The notes under the pieces were generated by a model. That model was not told where the DNA came from and did no database searches. It saw nothing but the letters and a program-made list of their open reading frames with translations. DNA of 64,000 nt from Oceanicola sp. 22II-s10i (GTDB lineage: Bacteria > Pseudomonadota > Alphaproteobacteria > Rhodobacterales > Rhodobacteraceae), in contig NZ_AQQU01000006.1 of NCBI RefSeq assembly GCF_002210105.1, positions 124,001 through 188,000 of the forward strand, given 5' to 3'. Positions 17,334 to 25,552 of the stretch are shown one piece after another (positions within the stretch are counted from its first letter, which is position 1; each line of letters starts with the position of its first letter). The position numbers were made by a program, and so were the translations under genes.

Positions 17334-18206
17334 ATGAAGATCGGATTTATCGGCCTCGGCAACATGGGCGCACCCATGGCCGCCAACCTTGCCAAGGCGG
17401 GTCACGAGGTGACCGGCTTCGACACCGCAGACGTCAGCGTCGACGGCGTCACCCGCGCGGGCACCGCGGCAGAGGCCGCAGCGGGGCGCGAGGTCGTCAT
17501 CACCATGCTGCCGAACGGCAAGATCCTGCGTGCCGTGGCGGACGAGATCCTGCCGGCGATGGATGCGGGCGCCGTCTTCCTCGACTGCTCCACGGTCGAC
17601 GTGGAAAGCGCGCGGGCCGTCGCGGAACAGGCTGACAAGGCCGGGCTTCTCGCCCTCGACGCCCCCGTCTCGGGCGGCACCGGCGGGGCGGTCGCGGGCA
17701 CGCTGACCTTCATGGTCGGGGGCAGCGACGACGCCTTCGCCAAGGCGAAACCGCTGTTCGACATCATGGGCCAGAAGGCCGTGCATTGCGGCCCCTCGGG
17801 CAACGGACAGGCGGCCAAGATCTGCAACAACATGATCCTCGGCGTCACCATGATCGCCACCTGCGAGGCCTTCGCGCTGGCCGACAAGCTGGGCCTCGAC
17901 CGTCAGGCGATGTTCGACGTCGTCTCGACCTCCTCGGGCTATTCCTGGACGATGAACGCCTATTGCCCCGCCCCCGGAGTCGGGCCGCAATCGCCCGCCG
18001 ACAACGGATACAAGCCCGGTTTCGCCGCCGACCTGATGCTCAAGGACCTGCGCCTGTCGCAACTGGCCGCCGCCGCCGTGGATGCCGACACGCCCATGGG
18101 TCAGGCCGCCGCCGCGCTCTACGAACAGTTCGTCGAGAAGGAGGACGGCGCGGGCCGCGACTTCAGCGCCATGTTGCCCCGGTTCGAAAAGCGCGGACGG
18201 GGATAA
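17334..18206 (+). CDS. mmsB: 3-hydroxyisobutyrate dehydrogenase
   Basis: MmsB oxidises 3-hydroxyisobutyrate to methylmalonate semialdehyde, the substrate of MmsA. The 290-residue protein has the N-terminal NAD motif IGFIGLGNMGAPMA, the DCSTVDVESAR segment, the substrate-binding APVSGGTGGA and the catalytic-lysine region GNGQAAKICNN. GGGAGGACC precedes the ATG. It is the last gene of the three-gene valine operon; no strong terminator with a T-run follows, only the inverted repeat at 18252-18279. Confidence 0.94.
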   Translation: MKIGFIGLGNMGAPMAANLAKAGHEVTGFDTADVSVDGVTRAGTAAEAAAGREVVITMLPNGKILRAVADEILPAMDAGAVFLDCSTVDVESARAVAEQADKAGLLALDAPVSGGTGGAVAGTLTFMVGGSDDAFAKAKPLFDIMGQKAVHCGPSGNGQAAKICNNMILGVTMIATCEAFALADKLGLDRQAMFDVVSTSSGYSWTMNAYCPAPGVGPQSPADNGYKPGFAADLMLKDLRLSQLAAAAVDADTPMGQAAAALYEQFVEKEDGAGRDFSAMLPRFEKRGRG

Positions 18207-18225
18207 GCTGCGCCGAAAACGCATC

Positions 18226-18253
18226 TTAACATTACGAAAGCAGAATGTATGAT
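18226..18253 (+). promoter_or_regulatory. Sigma-70-type promoter for the DUF2892 gene
   Basis: TTAACA (18226-18231) and TATGAT (18248-18253) each match the consensus hexamers at five of six positions, with a 16-base spacer. Transcription would begin near 18260, inside the inverted repeat. Confidence 0.55.
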
Positions 18254-18279
18254 CCCCGGTGTAACAATTCACCGGGGAT
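18252..18279 (+). promoter_or_regulatory. Perfect 10-bp inverted repeat over the transcription start and ribosome binding site
   Basis: ATCCCCGGTG and CACCGGGGAT are perfect arms around an eight-base loop. The left arm touches the -10 hexamer and the right arm contains GGGGA, the likely ribosome binding site for the ATG at 18285. It could be a repressor operator, or an RNA hairpin masking translation on read-through from mmsB. Confidence 0.6.
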
Positions 18280-18284
18280 TTTCC

Positions 18285-18488
18285 ATGTTTTCCAAAAATG
18301 TCGGTGGCCTCGACCGTATCCTGCGCATCGTCGTCGGCCTTGCCCTGATCGCGGGCTTTTTCCTGAACACCGAAGCATCGCTTCGCTGGGTCTACCTGAT
18401 CGGTATCATCCCGCTTGTGACAGGCCTTGTCGGGACCTGCCCGATCTATTCCCTGTTCGGTTTCAGCACCTGCCCGCTCAAGAAGTGA
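18285..18488 (+). CDS. DUF2892-type small membrane protein
   Basis: The 67-residue protein matches the DUF2892/YgaP-like membrane family: MFSKNVGGLDRILRI, then two hydrophobic helices (about 14-30 and 35-55) and TCPIYSLFGFSTCPLKK at the end. The family's inner-membrane domains often accompany rhodaneses and have a conserved TCPxY; a separate rhodanese gene occurs at 22900. The role is unknown but may relate to sulfur or metal stress. The start follows GGGGA, which sits inside an inverted repeat. Confidence 0.8.
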   Translation: MFSKNVGGLDRILRIVVGLALIAGFFLNTEASLRWVYLIGIIPLVTGLVGTCPIYSLFGFSTCPLKK

Positions 18489-18544
18489 TCGGCGAAAGCC
18501 CACCGAAGATCGATGGGCAGAGGGAACCCGCGCACGGTCGGGGC

Positions 18545-18589
18545 CGTTTCTCCTGCAACTCTGCCGTCACAGGCCAGACAGGAGAAACG
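18545..18589 (+). promoter_or_regulatory. Hairpin sequestering the ribosome binding site of the next gene
   Basis: CGTTTCTCCTG (18545-18555) is perfectly complementary to CAGGAGAAACG (18579-18589), an 11-bp stem with a 23-base loop. The right arm holds AGGAG, the ribosome binding site for the ATG at 18592, so the folded RNA should block initiation. Confidence 0.6.
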
Positions 18590-18591
18590 CA

Positions 18592-19017
18592 ATGCAACGT
18601 GTTATCGCAGCTACCGCAATCGCCCTGATGATGGTGCCCGGCGCCGTCGCCGCCAAGGACAAGGGGCACGGCAAGGGACACGGCAAACGCCATCAGGTCG
18701 AGCGCAGCTACCAGGAAGCCAACCGCTTCTGCCCGCCGGGCCTGGCCAAGAAGTCGCCCGCCTGTGTCCCGCCCGGTCAGGCCAAGAAACACGACTCGCG
18801 CCGCGACCGCGATGAGGATCGCCATCACCACCGCTACCGGGCCGGTGACCGGATCATCGACTACAACGACCTCGTTCTGATTCGTGATCCGGGCCGCTAC
18901 GCGCTCGATCCCTACGGCACCTACTACCGCTCCGGGGACTACGTGATCCGCGTGGACCGCCAGACCAACGAGGTTTTGTCGCTGATCGGTCTGGCAACCG
19001 CCATTCTGGGCGGATAA
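18592..19017 (+). CDS. Exported histidine/lysine-rich protein with RcnB-like C terminus
   Basis: This 141-residue protein has a signal peptide (cut near AVAA, residue 21) followed by a His-, Lys- and Gly-rich stretch (GHGKGHGKRH), then FCPPGLAKK and PPGQAKK. The C-terminal part YRSGDYVIRVDRQTNEVL resembles RcnB-type periplasmic proteins. The His-rich segments could bind metal. Similar proteins are sometimes labelled excinuclease subunits in databases, which the sequence does not support. A strong AGGAG precedes the start but lies in a hairpin stem. A related gene follows. Confidence 0.7.
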   Translation: MQRVIAATAIALMMVPGAVAAKDKGHGKGHGKRHQVERSYQEANRFCPPGLAKKSPACVPPGQAKKHDSRRDRDEDRHHHRYRAGDRIIDYNDLVLIRDPGRYALDPYGTYYRSGDYVIRVDRQTNEVLSLIGLATAILGG

Positions 19018-19056
19018 CCGCTTTCGCCCGCAAATCTGACGACTAAAGTAAGAAAA

Positions 19057-19551
19057 ATGCTGACCATTATTCGCATATCGGCCGTTGCCGCGGCCATGAC
19101 CCTGCCAGCCGTGGCGCAGGCGCAATGCCTGATAAACGCCGGCAACGCCCGCTGCGTAAGCGCCGACAGCCGCAATGTGGGCAGCACCAGCCTGTTCAAC
19201 GGACCGGGCGGGTTTTCCCGGACTCAGACAACGGCTTCGGCGCCCGCCGACACGTCCCGGCCGCGCGAGATCTCGAGCGCCCGCTTCGTCACCGCGCCGG
19301 TGCGGACCGGACCGGCCTACGTGTCAGCCTACGGCCCGCGCGACATCCCCGTGCCCGCTATCGCCACCTATGCCCCCGGCGAAACGCTCCCCGAAAACGT
19401 GTCCATCCTGTTCAACCGTGACCGCCACGGCCTGCCCGCACCGCGCGACGGCTGGACCTATTTCCGGCTGGGCAACGAAATCTTCCGCGCGGACCTGCAA
19501 AGCCGGAAGGTCATCGACCGCGTAAACGACCACATGTCCGTCCGGTTCTGA
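19057..19551 (+). CDS. Exported protein with RcnB-like C-terminal segment
   Basis: The 164-residue protein has a signal peptide (about 1-22, ending AVAQAQ), two nearby Cys residues in the mature N terminus, and a Ser/Thr/Ala/Pro-rich middle that looks disordered. The C-terminal YFRLGNEIFRADLQSRKVID parallels the end of the preceding gene's protein (Y-x-R-x-G-x-x-I-x-R-x-D-x-Q-x-x-V), so the two may be distant tandem paralogues. It starts 39 bases after its neighbour's stop, probably in one operon. Function unknown. Confidence 0.6.
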   Translation: MLTIIRISAVAAAMTLPAVAQAQCLINAGNARCVSADSRNVGSTSLFNGPGGFSRTQTTASAPADTSRPREISSARFVTAPVRTGPAYVSAYGPRDIPVPAIATYAPGETLPENVSILFNRDRHGLPAPRDGWTYFRLGNEIFRADLQSRKVIDRVNDHMSVRF

Positions 19552-19573
19552 GGCCCGTCCTCGCCGCATCTGT

Positions 19574-19807
19574 TCAGTAGTTCCCCGGCGGGTCACTCGC
19601 GGGGAAGCTCTGATCGACCTCCTCGTCGACACGATCCCACCGACGCGGCGGGTTCCGCATCTGTCCCGGCCCCGCATCACGCACGGTATCGTGGCGCGAC
19701 CGTCGTGCGCTCTTGCCCATACCTCTGGCCATGGCGCGTGATACCTGCCGAGCGGCGATCCCGATCAACATTCCAAGTGCGAAGCGTTTCACCATTCGTC
19801 CGACCAT
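19574..19807 (-). CDS. Small basic protein with C-terminal SFPASDPP motif
   Basis: The 77-residue protein begins with a hydrophobic, basic segment (MVKRFALGMLIGIAARQVSRAM) and ends with an acidic stretch followed by SFPASDPPGNY. The SFPASDPP tail is common at the C termini of unrelated-looking small proteins in alphaproteobacteria; its role is not known to me. ATG 19807 is preceded by GGAGG at good spacing and is preferred to an upstream in-frame start. It lies 68 bases downstream of uvrA on the same strand, so it may be co-transcribed with the SOS-controlled gene. Confidence 0.6.
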   Translation of the reverse strand: MVGRMVKRFALGMLIGIAARQVSRAMARGMGKSARRSRHDTVRDAGPGQMRNPPRRWDRVDEEVDQSFPASDPPGNY

Positions 19808-19875
19808 GATGTCCTCCGTTAAGGTCTTTCCCCTCAACGCGGAACGGGCGGACGGGGTTCAACGCCCCTCAGACG

Positions 19876-22740
19876 TCACTCGGCGGCCGCCCGCCGGGGT
19901 CTGAGCATTTCCTTGAGGAATCGTCCGGTGTGCGAGGCTTCGACCTCGGCCACTTCCTCGGGCGTGCCGGTGGCGACGATGGTCCCACCGCCGTTCCCGC
20001 CCTCGGGCCCGATGTCGATCAGATGATCCGCCGTCTTGATGACGTCGAGATTGTGCTCGATCACCACGACCGAGTTTCCCTGATCCACCAGTTCGTGCAG
20101 CACTTCGAGCAGTTTGCGCACGTCCTCGAAATGCAGACCCGTCGTGGGCTCGTCGAGGATATAGAGCGTCCGCCCGGTGGACCGTTTCGCCAGTTCCTTC
20201 GACAGCTTCACCCGCTGCGCCTCGCCGCCCGAAAGCGTCGTCGCCTGCTGGCCCACCTTGATGTAGCCCAGACCGACCCGCATCAGCGCGTCCATCTTTT
20301 CGCGGATGCTCGGCACCGCGGTAAAGAACTCCTGCGCATCTTCGACCGTCATATCAAGAACGTCGGCTATGCTCTTGTTCTTGAACTTGATCTCCAGCGT
20401 CTCGCGGTTGTACCGCGCGCCCTTGCAGGTCTCGCAGGTCACGTAGACGTCGGGCAGGAAGTGCATCTCGATCTTGATGACCCCGTCGCCCTGGCACGCC
20501 TCGCAGCGCCCGCCCTTGACGTTGAAGCTGAACCGGCCGGGCTTGTAGCCCCGCGCCTTGGCCTCTGGCAGGCCCGCGAACCAATCTCGGATCGGGGTGA
20601 AGGCCCCGGTGTAAGTGGCCGGATTCGAACGCGGAGTCCGCCCGATGGGCCGCTGGTCGATGTCGATGACCTTGTCCAGATGCTCCAGCCCCTTGATCGT
20701 CTCGCAGGGCGCGGGCGTCTGCCGCGCACCGTTCAGCCGCATGGAGGCCGTCTTGAACAGCGTCTCGATGGTCAGCGTGGATTTACCGCCGCCACTAACC
20801 CCCGTCACGCAAACGAATTTTCCCAGTGGGAAGTCGGCCGTCACGTCCTTCAGGTTGTTCCCGACCGCCTTGACCACGGTGATCTTCTTCTTGTTCCCCT
20901 TGCGCCGCTCGGCCGGCACCGCGATCTCACGCGCGCCGGACAGGTACTGCCCCGTCAGGCTGGCGGGATCCGCCGCGATTTCGCCCGGCGTGCCCTTGGC
21001 CACGACCTGCCCGCCGTGCACCCCGGCCCCCGGCCCGATGTCAAAGACGTAATCGGCCTCGCGGATCGCCTCTTCGTCATGCTCGACCACGATCACGGTG
21101 TTGCCCTGGTCGCGCAGGTTCTTCAGCGTGGTCAGCAGCCGCCCGTTGTCCCGCTGGTGCAGCCCGATCGAGGGTTCGTCCAGCACATAGAGCACGCCCG
21201 TCAGGCCGGACCCGATCTGGCTCGCCAACCGGATGCGCTGGCTTTCGCCGCCGCTCAGCGTGCCCGAATTCCGCGACAGCGTCAGGTACTCCAGCCCCAC
21301 GTTGTTCAGGAAGCCGAGCCGCTCGCGGATTTCCTTCAGGATCGCCCGCGCGATTTCGTTCTTCTGCTTGGACAGGCTTTCCGGCGCGCCCTCGACCCAG
21401 TCGAGCGCCTTGCGGATCGACATCTCGACCACCTGCCCCACGTGCAGCCCGCCGATCTTGACCGCCAGCGCCTCTTCGCGCAGTCGGTAGCCGCCACAGG
21501 CGCCGCAGGGCCGGTTATTCTGGAACCGCTCGAACTCCTCGCGCACCCAGGACGAATCCGTCTCGCGATAGCGGCGCTCCATGTTCGGGATCACGCCCTC
21601 GAAGGTCCGCGTCACCTGGTAGACGCGCCCGCCCTCGTCGTAGCGGAACAGGATCTCCTCCTCGCCCGAACCATAGAGGAACACCTGCTGCACCTTCTCG
21701 GGCAGGTCCTTCCATCGCGCGTTCCTGTCGAACCCGTAATGTTTGGCCAGCGCCTCGATCGTCTGCAGGAAATAGGGCGACTTGCCCTTCCGCCACGGCG
21801 CCAGCGCCCCGTCCGCGATCTTGAGCTGCGCGTCGGGCACAACCAGACGTTCGTCAAAGAACAGCTCCACCCCCAGCCCGTCGCAGACGGGGCAGGCGCC
21901 GAAGGGCGCGTTGAACGAGAACAGCCGCGGCTCGATCTCGGGGATGGTGAAGCCACTGACCGGACAGGCGAAATTCTCGGAGAAGGTGATCCGCTCCGGC
22001 TCGCCCTCGCCCTCTTTCGGCGCGGTTTCCAGCACCGCGATCCCGTCGGCCAGATCGAGCGCGGTGCGGAACGAATCCGCCAGCCGGGTCTCGGTCCCCG
22101 CGCGCACGACGATCCGGTCGACAACCACGTCGATGTCATGGCGGAACTTCTTGTCCAGCGTGGGCGCATCGTCCAGCTCGTAGAACGCGCCGTCGACCTT
22201 GACCCGCTGGAAGCCCTGCTTGCGCAGCTCCGCGAATTCCTTGCGATACTCGCCCTTGCGGTCGCGGATGATCGGCGCCAGCAGATAGGCGCGGGTCCCC
22301 TCTTCCATCGCCATCACGCGATCGACCATGTCCTGCACCTGCTGCGCCTCGATCGGCAGTCCGGTGGCGGGGGAATAGGGCGTCCCCGCGCGGGCAAAGA
22401 GCAGACGCAGGTAGTCATAGATCTCCGTCACCGTCCCGACGGTCGAACGCGGGTTCTTGGACGTCGTCTTCTGCTCGATGGAAATCGCCGGGGACAGGCC
22501 GCTGATATGGTCGACGTCGGGCTTTTCCATCATGTCGAGGAACTGGCGCGCATAGGCAGACAGCGATTCCACATAGCGGCGCTGCCCCTCGGCATAGATC
22601 GTGTCGAACGCCAGCGACGATTTCCCCGACCCCGACAGGCCGGTGATCACCACCAGCTGATCGCGGGGGATGTCGACGTCGATGTTCTTGAGGTTGTGCT
22701 CGCGCGCCCCGCGAACCTCGATGTGCTTCAGCTCGGCCAT
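19876..22740 (-). CDS. uvrA: Excinuclease ABC subunit A
   Basis: UvrA is the damage-recognising ATPase of nucleotide excision repair and loads UvrB. The 954-residue protein contains both ABC modules: [12 protein letters not shown] near residue 34 and [11 protein letters not shown] in the second half, two LSGGE signatures, and [12 protein letters not shown]. Zinc-finger cysteines are seen in CPVCDGLG and in CEACQGDG with CETCKGA. GGGGGTG lies before the ATG. An exact LexA-type box 66-80 bases upstream indicates SOS control. Confidence 0.98.
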   Translation of the reverse strand: MAELKHIEVRGAREHNLKNIDVDIPRDQLVVITGLSGSGKSSLAFDTIYAEGQRRYVESLSAYARQFLDMMEKPDVDHISGLSPAISIEQKTTSKNPRSTVGTVTEIYDYLRLLFARAGTPYSPATGLPIEAQQVQDMVDRVMAMEEGTRAYLLAPIIRDRKGEYRKEFAELRKQGFQRVKVDGAFYELDDAPTLDKKFRHDIDVVVDRIVVRAGTETRLADSFRTALDLADGIAVLETAPKEGEGEPERITFSENFACPVSGFTIPEIEPRLFSFNAPFGACPVCDGLGVELFFDERLVVPDAQLKIADGALAPWRKGKSPYFLQTIEALAKHYGFDRNARWKDLPEKVQQVFLYGSGEEEILFRYDEGGRVYQVTRTFEGVIPNMERRYRETDSSWVREEFERFQNNRPCGACGGYRLREEALAVKIGGLHVGQVVEMSIRKALDWVEGAPESLSKQKNEIARAILKEIRERLGFLNNVGLEYLTLSRNSGTLSGGESQRIRLASQIGSGLTGVLYVLDEPSIGLHQRDNGRLLTTLKNLRDQGNTVIVVEHDEEAIREADYVFDIGPGAGVHGGQVVAKGTPGEIAADPASLTGQYLSGAREIAVPAERRKGNKKKITVVKAVGNNLKDVTADFPLGKFVCVTGVSGGGKSTLTIETLFKTASMRLNGARQTPAPCETIKGLEHLDKVIDIDQRPIGRTPRSNPATYTGAFTPIRDWFAGLPEAKARGYKPGRFSFNVKGGRCEACQGDGVIKIEMHFLPDVYVTCETCKGARYNRETLEIKFKNKSIADVLDMTVEDAQEFFTAVPSIREKMDALMRVGLGYIKVGQQATTLSGGEAQRVKLSKELAKRSTGRTLYILDEPTTGLHFEDVRKLLEVLHELVDQGNSVVVIEHNLDVIKTADHLIDIGPEGGNGGGTIVATGTPEEVAEVEASHTGRFLKEMLRPRRAAAE

Positions 22741-22805
22741 GACACCCCCGGCAATGAGTGGTTAAGAAATAGTTGAAGCGCGGGGGCGTTCCAACAGGAA
22801 AATGA

Positions 22806-22820
22806 GAACATTTGCAGAAC
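22806..22820 (-). promoter_or_regulatory. LexA (SOS) box upstream of uvrA
   Basis: On the uvrA strand the sequence reads GTTC TGCAAAT GTTC, an exact GTTC-N7-GTTC, the LexA-binding pattern known for Rhodobacter and other alphaproteobacteria. It lies 66-80 bases before the uvrA start. Confidence 0.85.
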
Positions 22821-22835
22821 TGATTACATGAAGCC

Positions 22836-22864
22836 TTCACATTCAAATAACTGAATGCTATATG
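22836..22864 (+). promoter_or_regulatory. Probable promoter for the rhodanese gene
   Basis: TTCACA (five of six to TTGACA) and TATATG (four of six to TATAAT) are separated by 17 bases, with the ATG 36 bases further on. It lies next to the LexA box, so SOS control might extend to this gene. Confidence 0.45.
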
Positions 22865-22899
22865 CACGGCAACGCAGCATCTCCCGACCGGAGTCCTTC

Positions 22900-23259
22900 A
22901 TGTTCCAGTTCCTCAACCGCACCCCGTCCGCCCCCGCACTGTCCGCCGCCGACGCCATCGCCGCGGGCGACGAGGTGATCCTCGTCGACATCCGCGAACT
23001 CGGCGAAGTCCGCGCCTCGGGCATGGCAAGGGGCGCCATCCACATCCCGCTGATGATGCTTCAGTTCCGCGCCGATCCGCGGCATCCCGATTACGATGCG
23101 CGGCTGAAGCCGGATGCGAGAATCTGCCTTTACTGCGCGTCAGGGGGCCGTGCCGGCTCCGCGCTCGGCATCATGCGCCAGCTTGGATACTCCGACGTTC
23201 ACAACATCGGCGGCCTCGCCCACTGGGCCCGCGCCGGGGGCGAGGTCGTCAAGGCCTGA
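22900..23259 (+). CDS. Rhodanese-like domain protein
   Basis: The 119-residue protein is a single rhodanese domain with the active-site loop YCASGGRAG, whose Cys is about residue 82. LVDIRELGEV and AIHIPLM are standard segments before it. Such single-domain proteins carry sulfane sulfur as a persulfide or act in sulfur relay. The start at 22900 follows CCGGAG; an in-frame ATG 15 codons upstream would overlap the -10 region of the predicted promoter. It is divergent from uvrA and ends at a bidirectional terminator. Confidence 0.88.
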   Translation: MFQFLNRTPSAPALSAADAIAAGDEVILVDIRELGEVRASGMARGAIHIPLMMLQFRADPRHPDYDARLKPDARICLYCASGGRAGSALGIMRQLGYSDVHNIGGLAHWARAGGEVVKA

Positions 23260-23280
23260 CCCCGGACCACCGCGACGACC

Positions 23281-23304
23281 AAAGGGGCCGCAATCGGCCC
23301 CTTT
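23281..23304. terminator. Bidirectional terminator between rhodanese gene and lpd
   Basis: AAAGGGGCCG and CGGCCCCTTT form a perfect 10-bp stem with a CAAT loop, followed by T residues, between convergent genes. Confidence 0.9.
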
Positions 23305-23323
23305 TCGCTGCAGTATCTCCCGA

Positions 23324-24718
23324 TCAGATGTGGATGGCCCGCCCGTAGGCCGCCAGCACCGATTCGTGCATCATCTCGCTCAGCGTCGGATGCGGGAAGA
23401 CGGTGTTCATCAGGTCCTCTTCGGTCGTCTCAAGCTGCCGCCCGACGACATAGCCCTGGATCAGCTCGGTCACCTCGGCGCCCACCATATGCGCGCCCAG
23501 CAACTCGCCCGTCTTCTCGTCGAAGACGGTCTTCACCATCCCCTCCGGCTCGCCGAGGGCGACGGCCTTGCCGTTCCCGATGAACGGGAAGCGCCCGACC
23601 TTGACCTTGTAGCCCTGCTCCTTGGCCTTCGCCTCGGTCAGCCCGACGCTGGCGACCTGCGGATGGCAATAGGTGCAGCCCGCGATGCTGGACGGCTTGA
23701 CCGGATGCGGATGCCCGCCCGCGATCAGTTCGGCAACCATGACACCTTCGTGGCTCGCCTTGTGCGCAAGCCACGGCGCGCCCGCGATGTCGCCGATGGC
23801 ATAGAGCCCCTCGACCCCGGTGCGGCAGAATTCGTCCGTCACCACATGGGTCCGGTCCACCTTGACGCCCAGTTCCTCCAGCCCCAGCCCCTCGACATTG
23901 CCGACGATCCCGACGGCGCTGATCACGGTGTCGAACTCCAGCTTCTCGACCTTGCCGCCGGTCTCGATATGCGCCGTGACCTTGCCCTTCGCGCGGTCCA
24001 GCTGCTTGACCATCGCCTTTTCCATGATCGTCATGCCCTGCTTGACGAACTGCTTCTTGGCGAAGGCGCTGATTTCCTCGTCCTCGACGGGTAGCACGCG
24101 GTCCATAACCTCGACCACCGTCGTGTCGGCCCCCAGCGTGTTGAAGAAGCTTGCGAATTCGATCCCGATCGCGCCCGACCCGATGACCAGCAGCTTCTTC
24201 GGCATCCGCACCGGCTTGAGTGCATGGCGATAGGTCCAGACCAGATCGCCATCCGCCTCCAGCCCCGGCAGTTCCCGCGCGCGCGCGCCGGTGGCCAGCA
24301 CGATGTGCTTGGCCGTCAGATCCTCGGTCCCGGCGTCGGTCTTGACGCTGACCTTGCCCTTGGCGGGCAGCGTCGCCGCGCCCATCACGACATCGACCTT
24401 GTTCTTCTTCAGCAGGTGCTTGACCCCGCCTTCCATCTGCTTGGCCACGCCGCGCGACCGGCCCACGACGGCCTCAAGATCGAAACCGATCTTTTCCGCA
24501 GACAGACCATAATCCTTGGCCCGCTCCATGAAGTGGAACACCTCGGCCGAGCGCAGCAGCGCCTTGGTCGGGATGCAGCCCCAGTTCAGGCAGATGCCGC
24601 CCAGATGCTCGCGTTCGACCACGCAGGTCTTCAGCCCGAGCTGCGCGGCACGGATCGCCGCCACATAGCCGCCGGGGCCCGCCCCGATCACGATCATGTC
24701 GTAGGATTTCGCAGCCAT
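23324..24718 (-). CDS. lpdA: Dihydrolipoyl dehydrogenase
   Basis: This FAD enzyme (E3) reoxidises lipoyl groups of 2-oxoacid dehydrogenases or the glycine cleavage system. The 464-residue protein starts YDMIVIGAGPGGYVAAIRA and has the redox disulfide in GGICLNWGCIPTKALL (about residues 35-50). The NAD site is VIGSGAIGIEFASFF, and the C terminus has the catalytic His-Glu in HPHPTLSEMMHESV. ATG 24718 gives the conventional start. No E1/E2 genes are adjacent, so the partner complex cannot be assigned from this window. Confidence 0.96.
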   Translation of the reverse strand: MAAKSYDMIVIGAGPGGYVAAIRAAQLGLKTCVVEREHLGGICLNWGCIPTKALLRSAEVFHFMERAKDYGLSAEKIGFDLEAVVGRSRGVAKQMEGGVKHLLKKNKVDVVMGAATLPAKGKVSVKTDAGTEDLTAKHIVLATGARARELPGLEADGDLVWTYRHALKPVRMPKKLLVIGSGAIGIEFASFFNTLGADTTVVEVMDRVLPVEDEEISAFAKKQFVKQGMTIMEKAMVKQLDRAKGKVTAHIETGGKVEKLEFDTVISAVGIVGNVEGLGLEELGVKVDRTHVVTDEFCRTGVEGLYAIGDIAGAPWLAHKASHEGVMVAELIAGGHPHPVKPSSIAGCTYCHPQVASVGLTEAKAKEQGYKVKVGRFPFIGNGKAVALGEPEGMVKTVFDEKTGELLGAHMVGAEVTELIQGYVVGRQLETTEEDLMNTVFPHPTLSEMMHESVLAAYGRAIHI

Positions 24719-24784
24719 CGGCCCCTCCGCTCGCAAGATAGTTTGACGTTAAACTACTTTTCGGAGGCCATCAATAAAGCGAAA

Positions 24785-24811
24785 GACCCCGCAACGCAAT
24801 GTCGCGGGGTC
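24785..24811 (-). terminator. Terminator after the DUF924 gene
   Basis: On the minus strand GACCCCGC pairs with GCGGGGTC around an 11-base loop and is followed by TTTCGCTTT. It lies 62 bases after the stop. Confidence 0.75.
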
Positions 24812-24872
24812 CTGCCGAATCTCCAAGGGAAATCTGCTGTCGCGGCATCCGGGGCGCAACGCGCCCCGCGCC

Positions 24873-25448
24873 TTACTCTGCCGCCTGCAGCGCGCGGACC
24901 GTGTGACCGTATCCGCCCTGCTCCAGATAGGCGCCTTCCAGCGCCGTGGTGGACCGGTTCAGCGCCTCGTTCCGATAGGGGAACCGGCCGAACTTGCGGA
25001 TCACCTCGCGGTGCGCCTTGGCGTGGAACAGGTTGTCGGACGACTCCGGCATCCGCTCCTTCATCAGCCGCACGCAGCGGTCCTGATCCGACAGGTTCTC
25101 GGAATGCATCAGCGGCAGGTAGAAGAACTGCCGCGCCGGCGCGTCGATCTTGAGGTCCCACTTGTTCTCGATCGCGATCTTCGCGGCCGCCAGCGCGAAC
25201 CGGTCGGTCGCAAAGGCCTTGCCCTCGCCCCGGAACATGTTGCGCGGGAACTGGTCCATCAGGATGATGTAGGCCAGCGCACCTGACGGATAGGTCAGCC
25301 AAAGGCCGTATGAGCCATCCACCGCAGCCTGCCAGGCCGGGCCGAATTTCTCACGGATTTCATCGTCGAGACCGTCCCAGGGCTGATACCACCCCTTGGG
25401 GCCGACCTCGTCCAGCCAGTAGGCTAGGATTTCCTCGGGATTCACCAT
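24873..25448 (-). CDS. DUF924 family protein
   Basis: The 191-residue protein belongs to the DUF924 family, all-helical TPR-like cytoplasmic proteins without known function. Characteristic segments are ILAYWLDEVGPKGWY at the N terminus, IILMDQFPRNMFRG at about residue 65, FFYLPLMHSE, and FGRFPYRNEALNR. GGAGGAGTGG lies before the ATG at 25448. It has its own terminator and stands alone between lpd and an MFS gene. Confidence 0.88.
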   Translation of the reverse strand: MVNPEEILAYWLDEVGPKGWYQPWDGLDDEIREKFGPAWQAAVDGSYGLWLTYPSGALAYIILMDQFPRNMFRGEGKAFATDRFALAAAKIAIENKWDLKIDAPARQFFYLPLMHSENLSDQDRCVRLMKERMPESSDNLFHAKAHREVIRKFGRFPYRNEALNRSTTALEGAYLEQGGYGHTVRALQAAE

Positions 25449-25552
25449 CGTGCCACTCCTCCGCACAGGCGTCTGTTTTCCGGAGCGTTACACGATTTTC
25501 ACATTCGATCCACGGAGGAAATCCGTACCTTGGGCGCTAACATACGAATAAT

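Noticed and set aside
20610-20650. GGATTCGAACGC resembles a tRNA T-arm
   Set aside because: It lies inside the uvrA frame and no acceptor, D or anticodon stems can be drawn around it.
19930-22776. A 948-codon plus-strand open frame opposite uvrA
   Set aside because: It mirrors uvrA codons, has no motif, and a complete uvrA with all ATPase and zinc motifs occupies the other strand.
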